A DNA stretch of 64,000 nucleotides from Pithys albifrons albifrons (taxonomy: Eukaryota > Chordata > Aves > Passeriformes > Thamnophilidae), in contig NC_092471.1 of the NCBI RefSeq assembly GCF_047495875.1, forward strand, positions 14,281,001 through 14,345,000, written 5' to 3'. Each line of letters begins with the position of its first letter. Positions within the stretch are counted from its first letter, which is position 1. The notes below the pieces were generated by a model that made no database searches, was not told the DNA's origin, and saw only the letters and a program-made list of their open reading frames with translations. The position numbers and the translations under genes were made by a program. This document shows, in pieces, positions 1 through 11,658 of this stretch.

Positions 1-3000
1 GGTTCCTGTTCTGTACTTCTTACTGTATTTTCCCTTCATTATTTTAGACTATCTCTTTTTAAAAGCTACAGTTGAATTTCAAGGGACACATGTTCTTAAG
101 ATATTTCACAGACTACTCTCCTATTTGGGAAAGTGCTCTGGAACATTGACTCCACTTGTAAGATTTTAGAGGAGTTCATTATCATGCTTCAAGCACTTAG
201 ACCCATTCCCATGGCATAGTGCTTGACATTAGTCTGGTACATCACCAGTTCTGAAGCTTATCTTTAGGAGGAAAGAAGACTTTAGCAATTAGGCCATCTG
301 TGTATCTGTTTGTGTTTCCTCTCCCTTCCAGTAATATTTTTAACTCATGAGCAAATTTCAGCTTAATTTGGCAGAGTGATACAGGTACATATAATTGTAT
401 TGCCATGAGTTTTGTCAGAGTAGAGGACTAAATGGAGAAGATGGGTCACAGAGGTGACCAAACAAAGATGAAGTCTGTAGGATGATTATTATTAGACAAG
501 AGAATCAACATAAACAGCTGCTAATGCAGAAGCTGTGATCAGGTGTATGATAAAATGTATGTTCATATGACACCACATCTCATTATTTAAAATATTCATT
601 TTGTAAATAAATAACAGACAGAAAGAAAAGAGAGTTGTCTGGCTTAATGACCTGTCTGCATGGGTCATGATGTCTTTATTTCTGAATGATATGGAGGCAA
701 TAACATGACTATTCACAAATCCAAATTCTGTAACTGACACTGAGCAAGTTAAAACTGGAGAGCTGTCTGATGAGTTTGCTTTTTGACTCACTGGGTATTT
801 GCATTTTGTAGGACTAGATATGGATCAGATCACAATGTTGTGCTTTCAGAAAATCTTCAGATCAGAATCAGAGCTTTTTCTGGAACACTGACACCTGGTG
901 TTTGGAAAATGACACGCAGTTCCTGGATCTCACTCTCTGACTGAATTTCCCTTCTATATTTTGCCAGTTGCCATAAAGCCATCTGATTTGGGAATCATCA
1001 GCCAGCATTAGGGCTGTCCCACACAGCTGGGTTGTCTGTCCCGCAGCCGTTTCACCTCTCAGACAGAGCTGACAACAAGAACATGGTTAGAATGGCTGTG
1101 GGACTTGGGGAACAATTGCCTATGGAGAGATGCCACAGCAGGGGCTGGATGTAATCCACAGAATGTTGAAACTCAGGAGTTACTGCAGTCGCTGAATGTG
1201 TTGGCAGAGCTATAAAGGCTCTTCAGAGTCAACTTTTGGGTTTATTGCAGTCAATATCCGTAATTTTCTGATACTTGAACTAAAGCCCTGAATGCTGGCA
1301 GCTGGATAAGGTCTTGCAAACTTGAGTGTCAGAAACAAAACCTTGATGAACACTGAAGCATGAGTAATTCAGCAAAAAACCCTCACCCACTTTTTGTTAC
1401 CCACTGGCTTACTGCCTACGTGCATATTGCCAATGTTGCCACTAATAAAATTCCTGTTAGCATTGTAAATCTGTTTTGCTCTTTACTGCATATGCTTTGG
1501 GAATATCTGATAATTCAGAGCATCAAGGAAAAATGTTAATTATTGAGTACAAACTATTTGAAGTGCTACACTGCCACGAGACCTCCTTTCCCAGATTTCT
1601 CTGTTTATTATAGGCCTTTTATATCAATAAGTGAGCAACAAGGAGGTGGGTGGGTATTTTGCAACTTAGTCTTGGCCAAGATGTTCATCCTTACGTACTG
1701 AAATAATTCTGTTCTCTGCTAACCTCTAAGCTGAGAAGCTGGGAGGAAGTGCACCTTTTTTTTTTTTTAATTCACATACCATCTAGTGAAGTCCACAAGG
1801 CTTTGTGTAAACTGCAGAAGATTGCAGAACCTACTAGTGGGCTCTTAATTATTTGCATTTCAGCACATGATCAAGTACTTTGCTGGATAAGTGTCTGTAG
1901 TTCAGACCCATGGCTGTTCTGGGTAGAGGTTCTGGAACAATTCCTCTTTCTTTACTGACTTTAGTGGTCTGAATGGAATGAAGCAATCTATCAGACAAGC
2001 AAGGTCACTAGGTTTAAATCCTTTATGAGAGGTTAGAACATTGCCTGCAGTTTATAGAAAACAATATTTGTTTTCCCTTGGGTGTGTTCATGAGTGAATA
2101 TCTTCCAAAACATCTAACACTAAGCTCAGTGCTGTCTGCAAGGAATTGTACACAGTGCATAAGTCAGGAGTGAAAGGGTGGGCCCATCATTACATATACC
2201 TGCCTATACCTAAAATGCATGATTACACAGGGATTCTGTTTTCATTCACATCATTATAACTTTGCCCATGGTGAGTCTTTACCTGGAGAAATTGTATTGT
2301 TAAAGGAGCTTATGGCATACTTTCATCTGTCTCTGAGCTCTATGGTTTTGTTATTACTATGAAATGCCAATTTCCTCTCAGATTTGCAGTCTTGATTTTG
2401 GAAAAGAAAGCTCAATGTGTGATCAGATACATGAGCAAGCACAGTTGTTCAGAAGTACCTGATCAAGGACCTGGAGAGACTTCCCAACCTTGTGTTGTCA
2501 CAGCCATGTACCTGCAAAATTCACAGCTTCTCCTTATTTCTCACAGTTTTTCATTATCTCTTATGTTTTCAGTAATGCAGGACCATGTTTTCAGTCCAGT
2601 CAATTAGAAACAGTAGTGTTGGAAGCAAACCAATGATTTGTAAGAAAGAATTAAAATTGGCAATTATCCCTCTAAAATAGGATTATTGATGCTTCTGGGC
2701 AGTATTTTTAAGAAGTATTAGTCCAACATAGTGTAGTAAACCACCAAATAATTGAAGATCCTGATAAGACATTCCAATAATATACATAAGTGCAGAAATT
2801 CTGTTTCCCTGCTGCATAGTCACTGTGCCTTTTATTATACTTAGTGTGTATTTATGTATATAAGCAAACTTTTGCCACCCCAGAAATCACATGTAAGTCC
2901 TGTCAAATAGCATTTGATGCTTCAGATGAAAAGTTAGGCCAGAAGTGACATGCTACTCATTGAAATGAAGGACATGTCACACACAATTTCCTCTTCATGT

Positions 3001-5176
3001 CAGGTTGAGTCACTTTGCCCCACTGTCTGGCATGTGAGATGTGTCAATGGCAGTGGTTCCTATTTCATGCACAACATCTGTTTGTAGCTCACTGGTTAGA
3101 TGAGCAAGTCCCCATATCATCCCTGCCAGCTGTCTTATGTACTATTTCAAACTGCTGTGAAACAGGAGGTTAACTATAATATGGGACATGTCATGGGCTA
3201 TGCTCATTTGGCTTTGCTCTGCTGAACCTTTGACATTGCCTGGAATTCCTCCTCATGGTTCTGTGGATTAGTCTCTGCCTCAGTATGTTCCAGAATAAGG
3301 GAAGGATGTGCTACTAGTTTTGCTGTATTAACATGAACAGATGTGAAAATTGGCATGATGCTGAGATGGGCCAATTGAAAAACAGACATGGAAATTTGCA
3401 TCAAACTTTAGCGCGGCAATAATTTTGGGAGTGCGATTTTAATCTAGTCTAATTGGCCTAATTTCTATGACTACTGAGTTTTCCCCATGTGTCTAAAGAA
3501 CCATATTTAGGAAAATAGTAGCAAAATGTGCAGTTGTCAGAGCAGATGTAGCACCAGTCCATCTAAACAAGGAAATTGGTAGATTCTGAATTTGGTACCA
3601 CTTTCGGAGAAATAGATTATGAGCTAAACAGCAAATATACTGACAGAAACTCTTGCATTATTTTTGTCCTTTATGAGATGAAGCCAACAATGATTCTTAG
3701 ATGTAAGCAGGATATAAGCCAGGTCTCTGTCTGTGACTCCGCACTTTTTCAGCATCATTGTGGATGTGGATCAATTCCCTGTGTTTTTCTTAGCCTGTTA
3801 AGCCCAAGATGATATAAAGTTCCAGCTAGAGTAGGAATTTCCCCATCCTGCTGTTCTTCACTGCTAGATAGATCCTTTGGGAAATGTAATTCAAGAGTCT
3901 GAAGGTTTTTGAGTCCTGGATGAGAGATCCATGAGAGCTCTTACATATGGAATTTGCTTTCCCTGCTCCTGGTCAGGGCCTGAACATTGTGATTGAACAG
4001 GGGCACTACAGGGTGGTGTATAACTGGGACGGATTGGGAAAGAACATTTGGTAGTCAGGTCTATCAGGTCAGCTTAAGTTCCTTTTATAGAATCACCCAG
4101 AGAAGATGATGGGCATATTTAATAAATCCTCAAATACATAAATAAATAAAAATGATCATCTGAACTGCCTGAAATATTAAAGAACATTAATAAATAAATT
4201 ATAACATTTTCAATTTGGATCCCTTTATGAAACATGTTATTAAAATGTCTGTAAGTGTATTCTGACTCAGGAACTGGTTGGCGGATTTATTCTCCAATTA
4301 AATTTGCCTCAGAAAAACAGAACAGCAATGAGAAAGGATTGGTCAATGTCACATGATATTGTATCAATGCTACTGATCAATCCCATTCTTTACAGGCACA
4401 TATAACCCTGTAAACCTGGTGAATGTCTTAACTTCATTTATTTTGCCCCTGGTCTGCACAATCACAACTGAAAAAATGTTAGACTTAATTTCTCTTTCTG
4501 CCCTTGCTCAAAACACCCACACCTTTCACTCAAGGTTTTGTTGAGCAAGAATTGAAAGAAACCTGCAGGCTTTGGCCAAGGGAATAAATAAGACTGTCAT
4601 CTGTGAATATAAGTGAGAAGACAGAATGAAATGTCATCTGGGAATTATTATGCAAAATAGAAGGAATGCAGAAGGCAAAACAATGTTCAAATTTAATTTG
4701 TGTGTTTTAATATTATTGTCTTTTTATATTTTAAAGTATAAAACTAAATATGACAAAAGGATAAATGAATGTAGCATAATTAGCACAAAAATTACACCTC
4801 ATTTGTTTTCTGGATATTGCTTTGTCTAGATTATAAATGGCATGTGGATACAGTAGAAAGTGAAATAACTCAGAATATTAAATTCCTTTAAGATGGTGCC
4901 ATGGGGGCCTTAATGTCTTGTTTCATTCCTGTCTCTAATTTACTGTTCTTGTGTTGTCAGCTATAACCCTTCCACAAAATCCCACTCTGTCCCTGATCTG
5001 AGCTCTGCCAATTCCTGGTGCCCTGTGCGCAGCAGTAACTGGTGGGGGGGGGAATGGCTGATACCGAGTGGTGTCAGGATTGATTCACAATATATAGCAT
5101 GGAGGAAGTCCTGCCAGAAATGGATTTGTGAAGAGAATCAACCAGCCACTGATGATGCTTTAACAACTGATCTTTT
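1..5176. other. Unannotated AT-rich noncoding DNA
   Basis: No gene, RNA gene or recognisable transposon is seen in this stretch. Open frames are all under 100 codons, have no recognisable domains, and are scattered over both strands as expected by chance. Low-complexity spots are a run of 13 T at 1756-1768 and a run of 9 G at 5044-5052. A CpG-containing patch near 3411-3440 stands out from its CpG-poor surroundings, but I cannot assign it. Confidence 0.7.
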
Positions 5177-5183
5177 TAATGTT
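5177..5183. repeat. Left target-site duplication of the solo LTR
   Basis: The seven bases taatgtt immediately precede the TG start of the LTR and are repeated exactly at 5654-5660, immediately after its CA end. Confidence 0.7.
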
Positions 5184-5653
5184 TGAATGTTCAGAATGCC
5201 TAGTAAAGTTCTTTTTGCAAAGTCATTGCTTCTTCTTCCCAGAATACCCTGTAAGCTCAGGGGGCTGGAGGAAGATTGTGACATCATTTACCTGAAACCC
5301 TCTCCTACTGAATGTAAATCCCCTTACTCTCATTGGCCTAGAGCCAGACTCCCCTCTTGTCTTTTTTTGGTAGGTATGAATCCCTTCAAAGTCCATATAA
5401 ACCCCTGACCATGAATAAACCCTCTCTTTGTTCTTCTCCCTCTCCGGGTGGTCTCTGTGTGTCCTTCTCAAGGGGCTCCCAGGGACCGCATGATCAGAGA
5501 GGGCAGAGCGCCCATTTTCTCCTAGGTTATGGAATAACCTCCAGGACTAGGAGAAACACCGTTGCAGACGACATCCTTACAAGAGACAGCACCAACGAGG
5601 CAGAAAGAACCCCCAAAAGAACAGAGTGGAAATCAGAACCTGATCTCTCACCA
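5184..5653 (+). mobile_element. Solo LTR of an endogenous retrovirus
   Basis: This 470-bp element starts with TG (5184-5185) and ends with CA (5652-5653). It is flanked on both sides by the same 7 bases, taatgtt (5177-5183 and 5654-5660), as expected for a target-site duplication. A TATAAA box lies at 5396-5401 and a poly(A) signal AATAAA at 5414-5419, so the sense strand is plus. The 18-bp TATA-to-AATAAA spacing resembles alpharetroviral LTRs, where the poly(A) signal sits at the end of U3. CpG content is higher than in the surroundings, as in a moderately young insertion. No primer-binding site or internal coding region follows, so this is a solo LTR left by recombination between two LTRs. 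The family is not identified. ERV duplications are usually 4-6 bp, so one of the 7 bases may match by chance. Confidence 0.75.
5396..5419 (+). promoter_or_regulatory. LTR TATA box and poly(A) signal
   Basis: TATAAA is at 5396-5401 and AATAAA at 5414-5419, inside the solo LTR. With this spacing, transcription would start near or after about 5425, leaving the poly(A) signal in U3. Whether this promoter is still active cannot be judged from sequence. Confidence 0.55.
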
Positions 5654-5660
5654 TAATGTT
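5654..5660. repeat. Right target-site duplication of the solo LTR
   Basis: The seven bases taatgtt directly follow the LTR's terminal CA and match the left copy at 5177-5183 without mismatch. Confidence 0.7.
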
Positions 5661-6684
5661 CCCAATAGTGCCCAGCAGACACTCATACACTGTGAATTGT
5701 AACAACTCAGTGTTTTCTAATGAGGTGTGTTGGAGTTCATGATGACATGAATTTTGATAAAAGCCTTAAAAAAATTTTGGTTTTCTGAACGATATTTGGG
5801 TATTATTCAGTGACCCAAATTTGGGTAGCTGGGCATTACACAAGACTGTTTCCTTGTGCAAAGCAGTGTGCAGAGGCATGTTTGCATAAGCATCCATTTA
5901 ACACCAGCAATGATGTTTCACTACCAACTCCCTGATACAGATCAAAGTGTGAGCCGCAATATCCAAGGATGTGCTTTTGTCTTAGGATTGCTCTGCACAA
6001 ACTTACCCATTAGGGGAACTGCACATGGCACTCTGTTTGCTGTCTTGTTTACCTCACACCAGCCAAGGGAAGAATCTCTTTAACTATTGTGAAGCTCATA
6101 TCACCACCTTGACAAACCAAAAAAATTGTATTCCATTACGAAATAACTTATTTTTGAGATCTTTACAAGTCCTTCAAGAGTTCCTTTATTTTCCCTTTGT
6201 TGAAAACTGGTGGGAAAAACCGTGTCAGATGCCCAGATACTGTGGTCCTTGGGCTTTTAGGCAACAAGATGAGGTTCTGTGGTTTGGTTCAGATATACAT
6301 GAGGGGATATTTCCCTCACCCAAGCACTAGAATGAGTGTATGTACTTTTAAGAAAAGAGGAAACATATACCACTGAAAATGACTACTAAAAATGCTATCA
6401 GAACAAATAAAACCTGTAGTAGAGGGAAAGTGGACTTTAACAAGAAATGTTTGAAAGTGATTTACCTGAGAATTTAAATTACTTTTGTTTTTTTTTTTGA
6501 AAAGCCATCCTGTGCTATTACTTTCCTGACTATCAAAACAAGGAAAAGAGAAGAGAAATGCATGAGGAGATAATTTTTCTCCTTCTTAATGCAAAGAGAA
6601 GAAAAAGATTTGAAATACTTTTGGAATTTGAAAGAAATTCTAGAGCACTACAGCTTTGATATAATATCATACAAAATAACTGTA
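5661..6684. other. Unannotated noncoding DNA
   Basis: No gene or repeat is recognised. Two overlapping open frames of 75 and 101 codons lie at about 5856-6330 on the plus strand. They have no recognisable motif, signal peptide or homology, and I treat them as chance. Confidence 0.65.
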
Positions 6685-6940
6685 GGAGAGACCTTGAGAA
6701 GTCATTGAGTCCATCTCTTCTCCCTTAGGCAGAATGAACTATACCTAAAGAATTGTCAAGAATAATTTATCATTCTAAGCTGTTCTTAAAAACCTGAAAT
6801 GATGGTGAGACTATAACCTTACAGACTAATCTCATTCTTGGTGTCCTTAGCATTACAAAACTTTCCTTATGTTCAACTTAAATCTTCTCTAGAGAATTTG
6901 AAGTCCATTGATTTTCTCTTATGCTCAAGTGGGTAAGAAT
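6685..6940 (-). mobile_element. Old, diverged CR1 LINE 3' fragment
   Basis: Read on the plus strand, this follows the reverse complement of the CR1 3' region. There is a block like 'gagaccttgagaagtcattg', then 'gagtccatctcttctccc', then 'ctgttcttaaaaacctgaa' followed by 'atgatggtgag' and later 'caacttaaatcttctctag'. These occur in the order and spacing found in CR1 (guide-like phrases: ...aggtcattgagtcca..., ...cctgttcttaaaaacctccaatgatggtg...). Divergence is much higher than in the CR1 at 12.68 kb, and the terminal tail repeat is not recognisable. The element is 5'-truncated with no open reading frame. Boundaries are approximate. Confidence 0.7.
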
Positions 6941-9900
6941 ACAATGAAGGTCTTTCCCATCTTCTCTGTCTGAGGGTGTTCAGGCTCTTCACAGGCTTTG
7001 TGAAGCCTAAAGTAATTTTATTCAACATATGCTGATGTCATAGTGCTAGATTTGCAACATGGTGTCTAGACACCCTAGACAATTAGCATTTTTACTTATT
7101 AATAGGAATCAAGGGGCCATGCAGGGATGAGAAAATACTTTTTAAGCCTAGAGTATAATAATAGCTTGTCTGTGCAAATGGTAATGGGTTAGCTAACGAG
7201 AATTTCTGTGTTCCCTGTATTATGGCACTGACCTTGCTGCAGAGACATCCTCTGAACTCTTGGGGACTTCCAGCAAAGGAATCCTTTCAAGTGGCTAAAA
7301 ATCTTGGGTTGTTTCTTCACTCCTTTTACTTCCATGACTAGTATCTGCTGGATAAATACCTGAGCAAGCCAGGGACCATCTTTGCAGGTTTTACAGTTAA
7401 TGTCATCAGCTGGCACCGACTCTATGAAGTAGAAACTAAGTAATGTGGTGGAAATTGATTTAAAGTATCAGGATTACTATGTGAGTGTAGCTTTAGCTTA
7501 GCACAGTGTTCCTTCTTCAGTTTCATTAATTATTTTACTTTTGTTGAATCTGACTAACATATCTGCTCAGTGAATGAACACTCAATGCAAGGCCTCAGAG
7601 AACTGATTTGTTACAAAAATTTGAATTCATTATTTTAAAAAAATTAAGCTGGATAATGAAATTATACTGTCCATGTTATTATCCTCCAAAATCATAATTT
7701 TAGGATTGAACATAAAGTCTACTCCAATTAAAATTGTTGCATGAAACATAAAACTGGAATGTTATGATACTGGAAACATTTAGACATGCACATAAGCTTT
7801 TAAAAAAGTTCCCAGGCACAAGAACAAAGCTTTTATTCATTCAAAGGATAAATCAGCTGAAGTGATCTTTATACATTAAAATTGCTGGTTGCACATTGTG
7901 CTAAATAGGACACTCATCACAGGAGGCTGAGCACAGTAAACTGGAGAATGATCAGGCTTGAAAGAAAATGTAGTAGCATTTTAATAAGAAATATAGTTTC
8001 TTTATGAGGCCAAAATGCTAAATGAGTTAACAGTGGGCTTTCATACTAATGTTAAATCAGGAACAAAGACTGAGATGAGAAGCATCTATATACCAACATG
8101 ACATACAAATTTCACTCTCTTCTCTGAAGTCTTACTTGTTGTGGCAGTAAAGACCTACATTATCCCTAAATTACACATGTTTTGAAAGATGACATTTCCC
8201 ACTGGAATTTGTGCTCAAAGAATAAAATTTTATAGCAGAATCCTTGTTCCAATACTACATTTTTTTAAGGAAAACAGTGAGTTATCCTTGCCAAAATAAC
8301 ACAGCTTCTAATTTCCATGGGTAGAGCATTTTGCAGAAAAGAACATGTGTGGTTTTGTCTCCCCCTAAAATAAATCCTTCATTTATATCCCATCCACTGG
8401 AAAATGGATACATAGGATGAGATTAGGTTATTAACACTTTTATTGAAGTAGGAATGAGAACATTCATCACCTGCAGGTGAGAGAGAAGGGTGGGAATGAA
8501 AAATAAATGAATGAAAAACCCTTTGGTGGGTCCAAGGACAGGGTCTGGCTGTCCGTACTCCTCATTCCCCTTCTGGCTGGCACTTGGCAGGATCAAACCC
8601 TCCCAGTGTCTTTGCCAAACTGGAATGCCCTGGGGGCAGCTGAAGGAATGTTGTTACCAGCACAGAAACCTCTGTTTCACTTGACAGTCTCCTCCTGCTC
8701 TGGAACAGTGGACAACTCTCCCAGCTTCTTGATGTGTTAAAAGGAACAGATCACATGAAATTTTGACTACTGAATTTTATATTAAAAGGACAGTGAATTC
8801 ATCTCATGTAGATGTAGACACTTGGGAATATCAAGTTTCTTCTTGCATTCCAAACTGAGTCCATGGTGAGACTTAGCTGCCTCTGAGGAGTAGCTCCCAG
8901 TAAGGTAGAAGGAGAGGATCTTATTTCCTCCTGCTTTTTGAGGGTTATTTGCAAACGTAATGCTAGTGTTCTTTTTGTCAATTAAGATTACTGGTATAGT
9001 CCATCTTAGAGAAAGAAATGTATGTCAGGGAGCACATATCTAAGCAGGTTTCAGCTGTTTCAAGTTGCACAGGGTTATGGAGCTGACTGCAGTATGTAAA
9101 CAAAAGATCGAGCAGGATGTTTTGACTTCAATCACTGTGACAGCAGTCAGATACATAATCTACCTTCAGATGTTGTAGCCCAGAGTAAATAATGAAACTC
9201 ACTAAGAATCTGACATCTATTTTTTTAATAAACCTTTTCAAAGAGGCAATTACTCAGACATGTGATTTCACCTGATGTTTTTATTTGAATAAATTGGCGG
9301 CAGAATCTGACGGCTTTGACAGTTGCTTGTCACAGAGGTGTGCATCAATATCTGTAATAATTAAGCTTTATGTTTCAAAACATCTCAGCAAATACAAAAG
9401 AAATCCCATTTAGAGGAAGGAGAGCTATACTCCTGATTGGATCTACCGTGAAACCATCCCTTCCTCCCAGTTCCCCATACCTGATTATTTTTGGTTGCCA
9501 AAAAATCTTTGGCATTTTGCAGAATCCTAGAACTCCTTGATGGGGAGGTTGACATCATTGATGCTCATCTGTTTGGGACATATAATAATTGGAAAATATG
9601 GTTGAAAAATATAATAGACTCCTAAAAGAAAAACAGATAGAGAAGGAATGGTCTGGTTTTCTGTTTCAAGAAAATAATGTTTGACAGAATGCACAGCAGT
9701 TAGTGGAAGGTTCTACTGTTGATTTGCTGTCTAGCGCTTGCTTCTTTAAAGAAGTTTTATCTATGTGCTCTCTCTTATTGTTTTTTCATAGCAAAACTTC
9801 TTCATATCGCATGAAATCCATGCAAGAGCTTAGCTCCCCATGACCACAAGAGCAAGACCAAGCTGATTAATTCTGCTTATGTAAATTATCCCTTTTCAGT

Positions 9901-10515
9901 CTGAAGCTTTCATTCAGGAAAATATGTGAGTGTGTAAGTTAAACACGGCTGTTTCCCTAAAACCACACTGCCTAGAAAGGTAATTATTCAAGAAAGTTGT
10001 GTTAGGGTACCAGTCACACTAACATTGCTCCTGAAGACAGAGCTACAGAAGAGGATAAGGAAAGAACACACACATGTAGTGAGGAAATATTTTCAGCTAT
10101 TGTCAATAGTATAGCAGACTGAAAAGCCTTTGGCAGAATAGCAGCTATTATGAGTTTTCCAGCTGCCAACCTCCATGTCCCAAGTGCTGTCCGAAGCACA
10201 GGGTGACATCCCTGCCCTTGCCCCAGAGATTTCTCCTGGGGCACGAGGGAGGCAGTGGCTGCCCATGGACAGCCAGGGCTCACTGGTAATCAGGAGCTTC
10301 AGCTTTGCAGCCCAGCTGAGGATTCTCTCTGATCTGGTATTAGTGAAAATTCATATGCAGAGCTCAATGACAGAAGCTTTCTGGCTGCAGCTCTGCCTGG
10401 GTTGAGAGAGGAATTTGGGAATGCTGCAGGTAGAGTGGTGAGGAGTCCTCTCTACTTCAGGGCAGAGATTGATTCCTGTCTCACCCTTGCACACCTTGGA
10501 GGTTTGGGTTCATGG
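6941..10515. other. Unannotated noncoding DNA
   Basis: No gene or clear transposon is seen. A GC-richer patch at about 10170-10440 holds chance open frames on both strands (up to 89 codons) without domains. A possible conserved regulatory element at 9286-9385 is listed separately. Confidence 0.6.
9286..9385. promoter_or_regulatory. Possible conserved noncoding element
   Basis: This block contains several homeodomain-type sites close together. TGACA and TGTCA form an inverted pair at 9317-9332 with a 6-bp gap, resembling MEIS/TGIF half-sites. A TAATTAAG core lies near 9357-9365. It also keeps CpGs near 9298-9312. The call rests only on motif density; conservation cannot be seen from one sequence. 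Confidence 0.2.
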
Positions 10516-10582
10516 CAAGTTGAATATGAGTTAACAGTGTGCCCTGGCAGCCAGAAGAATTCAGGGTTCTATGATTCTATGC
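10516..10582 (+). mobile_element. CR1 LINE fragment with an internal deletion
   Basis: Bases 10516-10558 resemble a CR1 segment I know in the form 'aacatgagccagcagtgtg' followed by 'cccaggtggcca'; here it reads 'gaatatgagttaacagtgtg' and continues 'ccctggcagcca'. The CR1 3' tail unit 'ttctatgattctatg' follows almost at once at 10567-10581. In intact CR1 these parts are separated by a few hundred bases, so the intervening sequence has been lost. It is not coding. The 5' limit is uncertain and may extend leftwards. Confidence 0.65.
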
Positions 10583-11298
10583 AGTTTCCCTGAAGGAAGA
10601 TAGGATTGCTTATTTCCCTAGACTTCTGTGAGATACCTTGTAACCCCATGATCTTTTGTGCCTGTCTCTTCTTTTATGACTCTCTGCTCATGCATCACTC
10701 TTCCATTGTGGACATTATAAAATTCATTATCTTCTCATGCCAAAGAAACGCAGCCCTGCCAAACCAACAGGGAAGGCACCCATGAAACAGCCAGACAAGC
10801 CCACAGGCAAATCAGCTATATGATCTTAAAAGTTACCTCTCCCTCTAAAAGCAATCTAGGGAAGAAAAATGAAAACACTCAAAATGCAGAGAGGGATAGA
10901 GGGATGAAAGCAGTTCATACTCACTTGAAATAATTTCATATTCATATGAGGGAGACCATATATTTTTAGATTTCTGCAGGTTGCCTTTTCATTTGATTTG
11001 ATAGAATAAAACAGAATCTGCTGCATGGAAATTTCAAAGAAATATCTTGGAAGTCTGGTGAATAAAGAATTCCTGCAATAGCAATACCAAAGAAAAACAC
11101 TTAACTGAATCTTTTTTAAGCCTAGCTCCCTTCCTTTTCTTTGGGTTTGCAAGTTGTAAGAAAGAAGTTTTCTGAGGTATGCTGCTCTCAGTCTGTTAAA
11201 GAATATATACATAAATGCACCTAGAAAAAACATAGAAGTTGAAGATTGCCCAGTTATAGTAGAATTTAAATGCAGTTTTCATATGGTTCCCAAGTTAA
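10583..11298. other. Unannotated noncoding DNA
   Basis: No gene or repeat is recognised. A 125-codon minus-strand open frame at 10856-11233 shows no domain and lies in AT-rich sequence without other coding features. Confidence 0.65.
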
Positions 11299-11404
11299 AT
11301 GCCTCCCTGACACCTGATCCTGTCAGATCCTGGAAGCTCAGCAGGGTCAGCCCCAGTCAGTACTTGGATGGGAGACCTCCTGGGCATACCTGGGGCTGTA
11401 GGTT
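11299..11404 (+). pseudogene. 5S rRNA-derived sequence
   Basis: This stretch aligns with vertebrate 5S rRNA from about nucleotide 12 to the 3' end. The internal promoter is well preserved: the A-box region reads 'ggaagctcagcagggtc' and the C-box region 'tagtacttggatgggagacc' with its first base changed. The 3' end reads 'ggggctgtaggttct', against 5S '-gtgctgtaggcttt'. Many differences are CpG decay (CG to CA or TG), so this is an old copy rather than a functional gene. The first ~11 nucleotides are not clearly present and there is no T-run terminator right after it. It could be a lone 5S pseudogene or the head of a 5S-derived SINE (see next entry). Confidence 0.8.
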
Positions 11405-11593
11405 CTAGTCCTGAGGACTTCACTGTCTCTGTCCAAGCTTGCTTGGCTTGGCCGTGGCAGGTGAACATCAGGAGGTAAAGGATGGGGCCAGCTCTGCACA
11501 TGCTGAGCCTCACCTAAAACATCCACTGTGCAGGCTAGAAGGGCACACCCACGTGGGGAGAGCCCTGCCCAAATCTTCATTCGCGAAGCTGAG
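11405..11593 (+). other. Body between the 5S-derived head and the (CCAT)n tract, possible SINE body
   Basis: This 189-bp, relatively GC-rich stretch directly follows the 5S-derived sequence and runs into a tetranucleotide repeat. A Pol III-type head, an unrelated body and a simple-repeat tail is the standard arrangement of a SINE. I do not recognise the body as tRNA-, CR1- or Deu-domain-like, and I find no target-site duplication, so the SINE reading is only inference. Confidence 0.3.
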
Positions 11594-11658
11594 CCATCCA
11601 TCCATCCATCCATCCATCCATCCATCCATCCATCCATCCATCCATCCATCCATCCATC
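11594..11658. repeat. (CCAT)n microsatellite
   Basis: About 16 uninterrupted copies of CCAT over 65 bp. The purity suggests it is recent or actively mutating and probably length-variable between individuals. Open frames through it encode artefactual repeats (PSIH on plus, MDGW on minus). Confidence 0.97.

Noticed and set aside
2010..2022. tRNA B-box-like 'ggtttaaatcc'
   Set aside because: No cloverleaf arms or A box could be built around it.
4087..4110. CR1-tail-like 'atagaatcaccca'
   Set aside because: The following bases do not continue into CR1 sequence; the match is too short.
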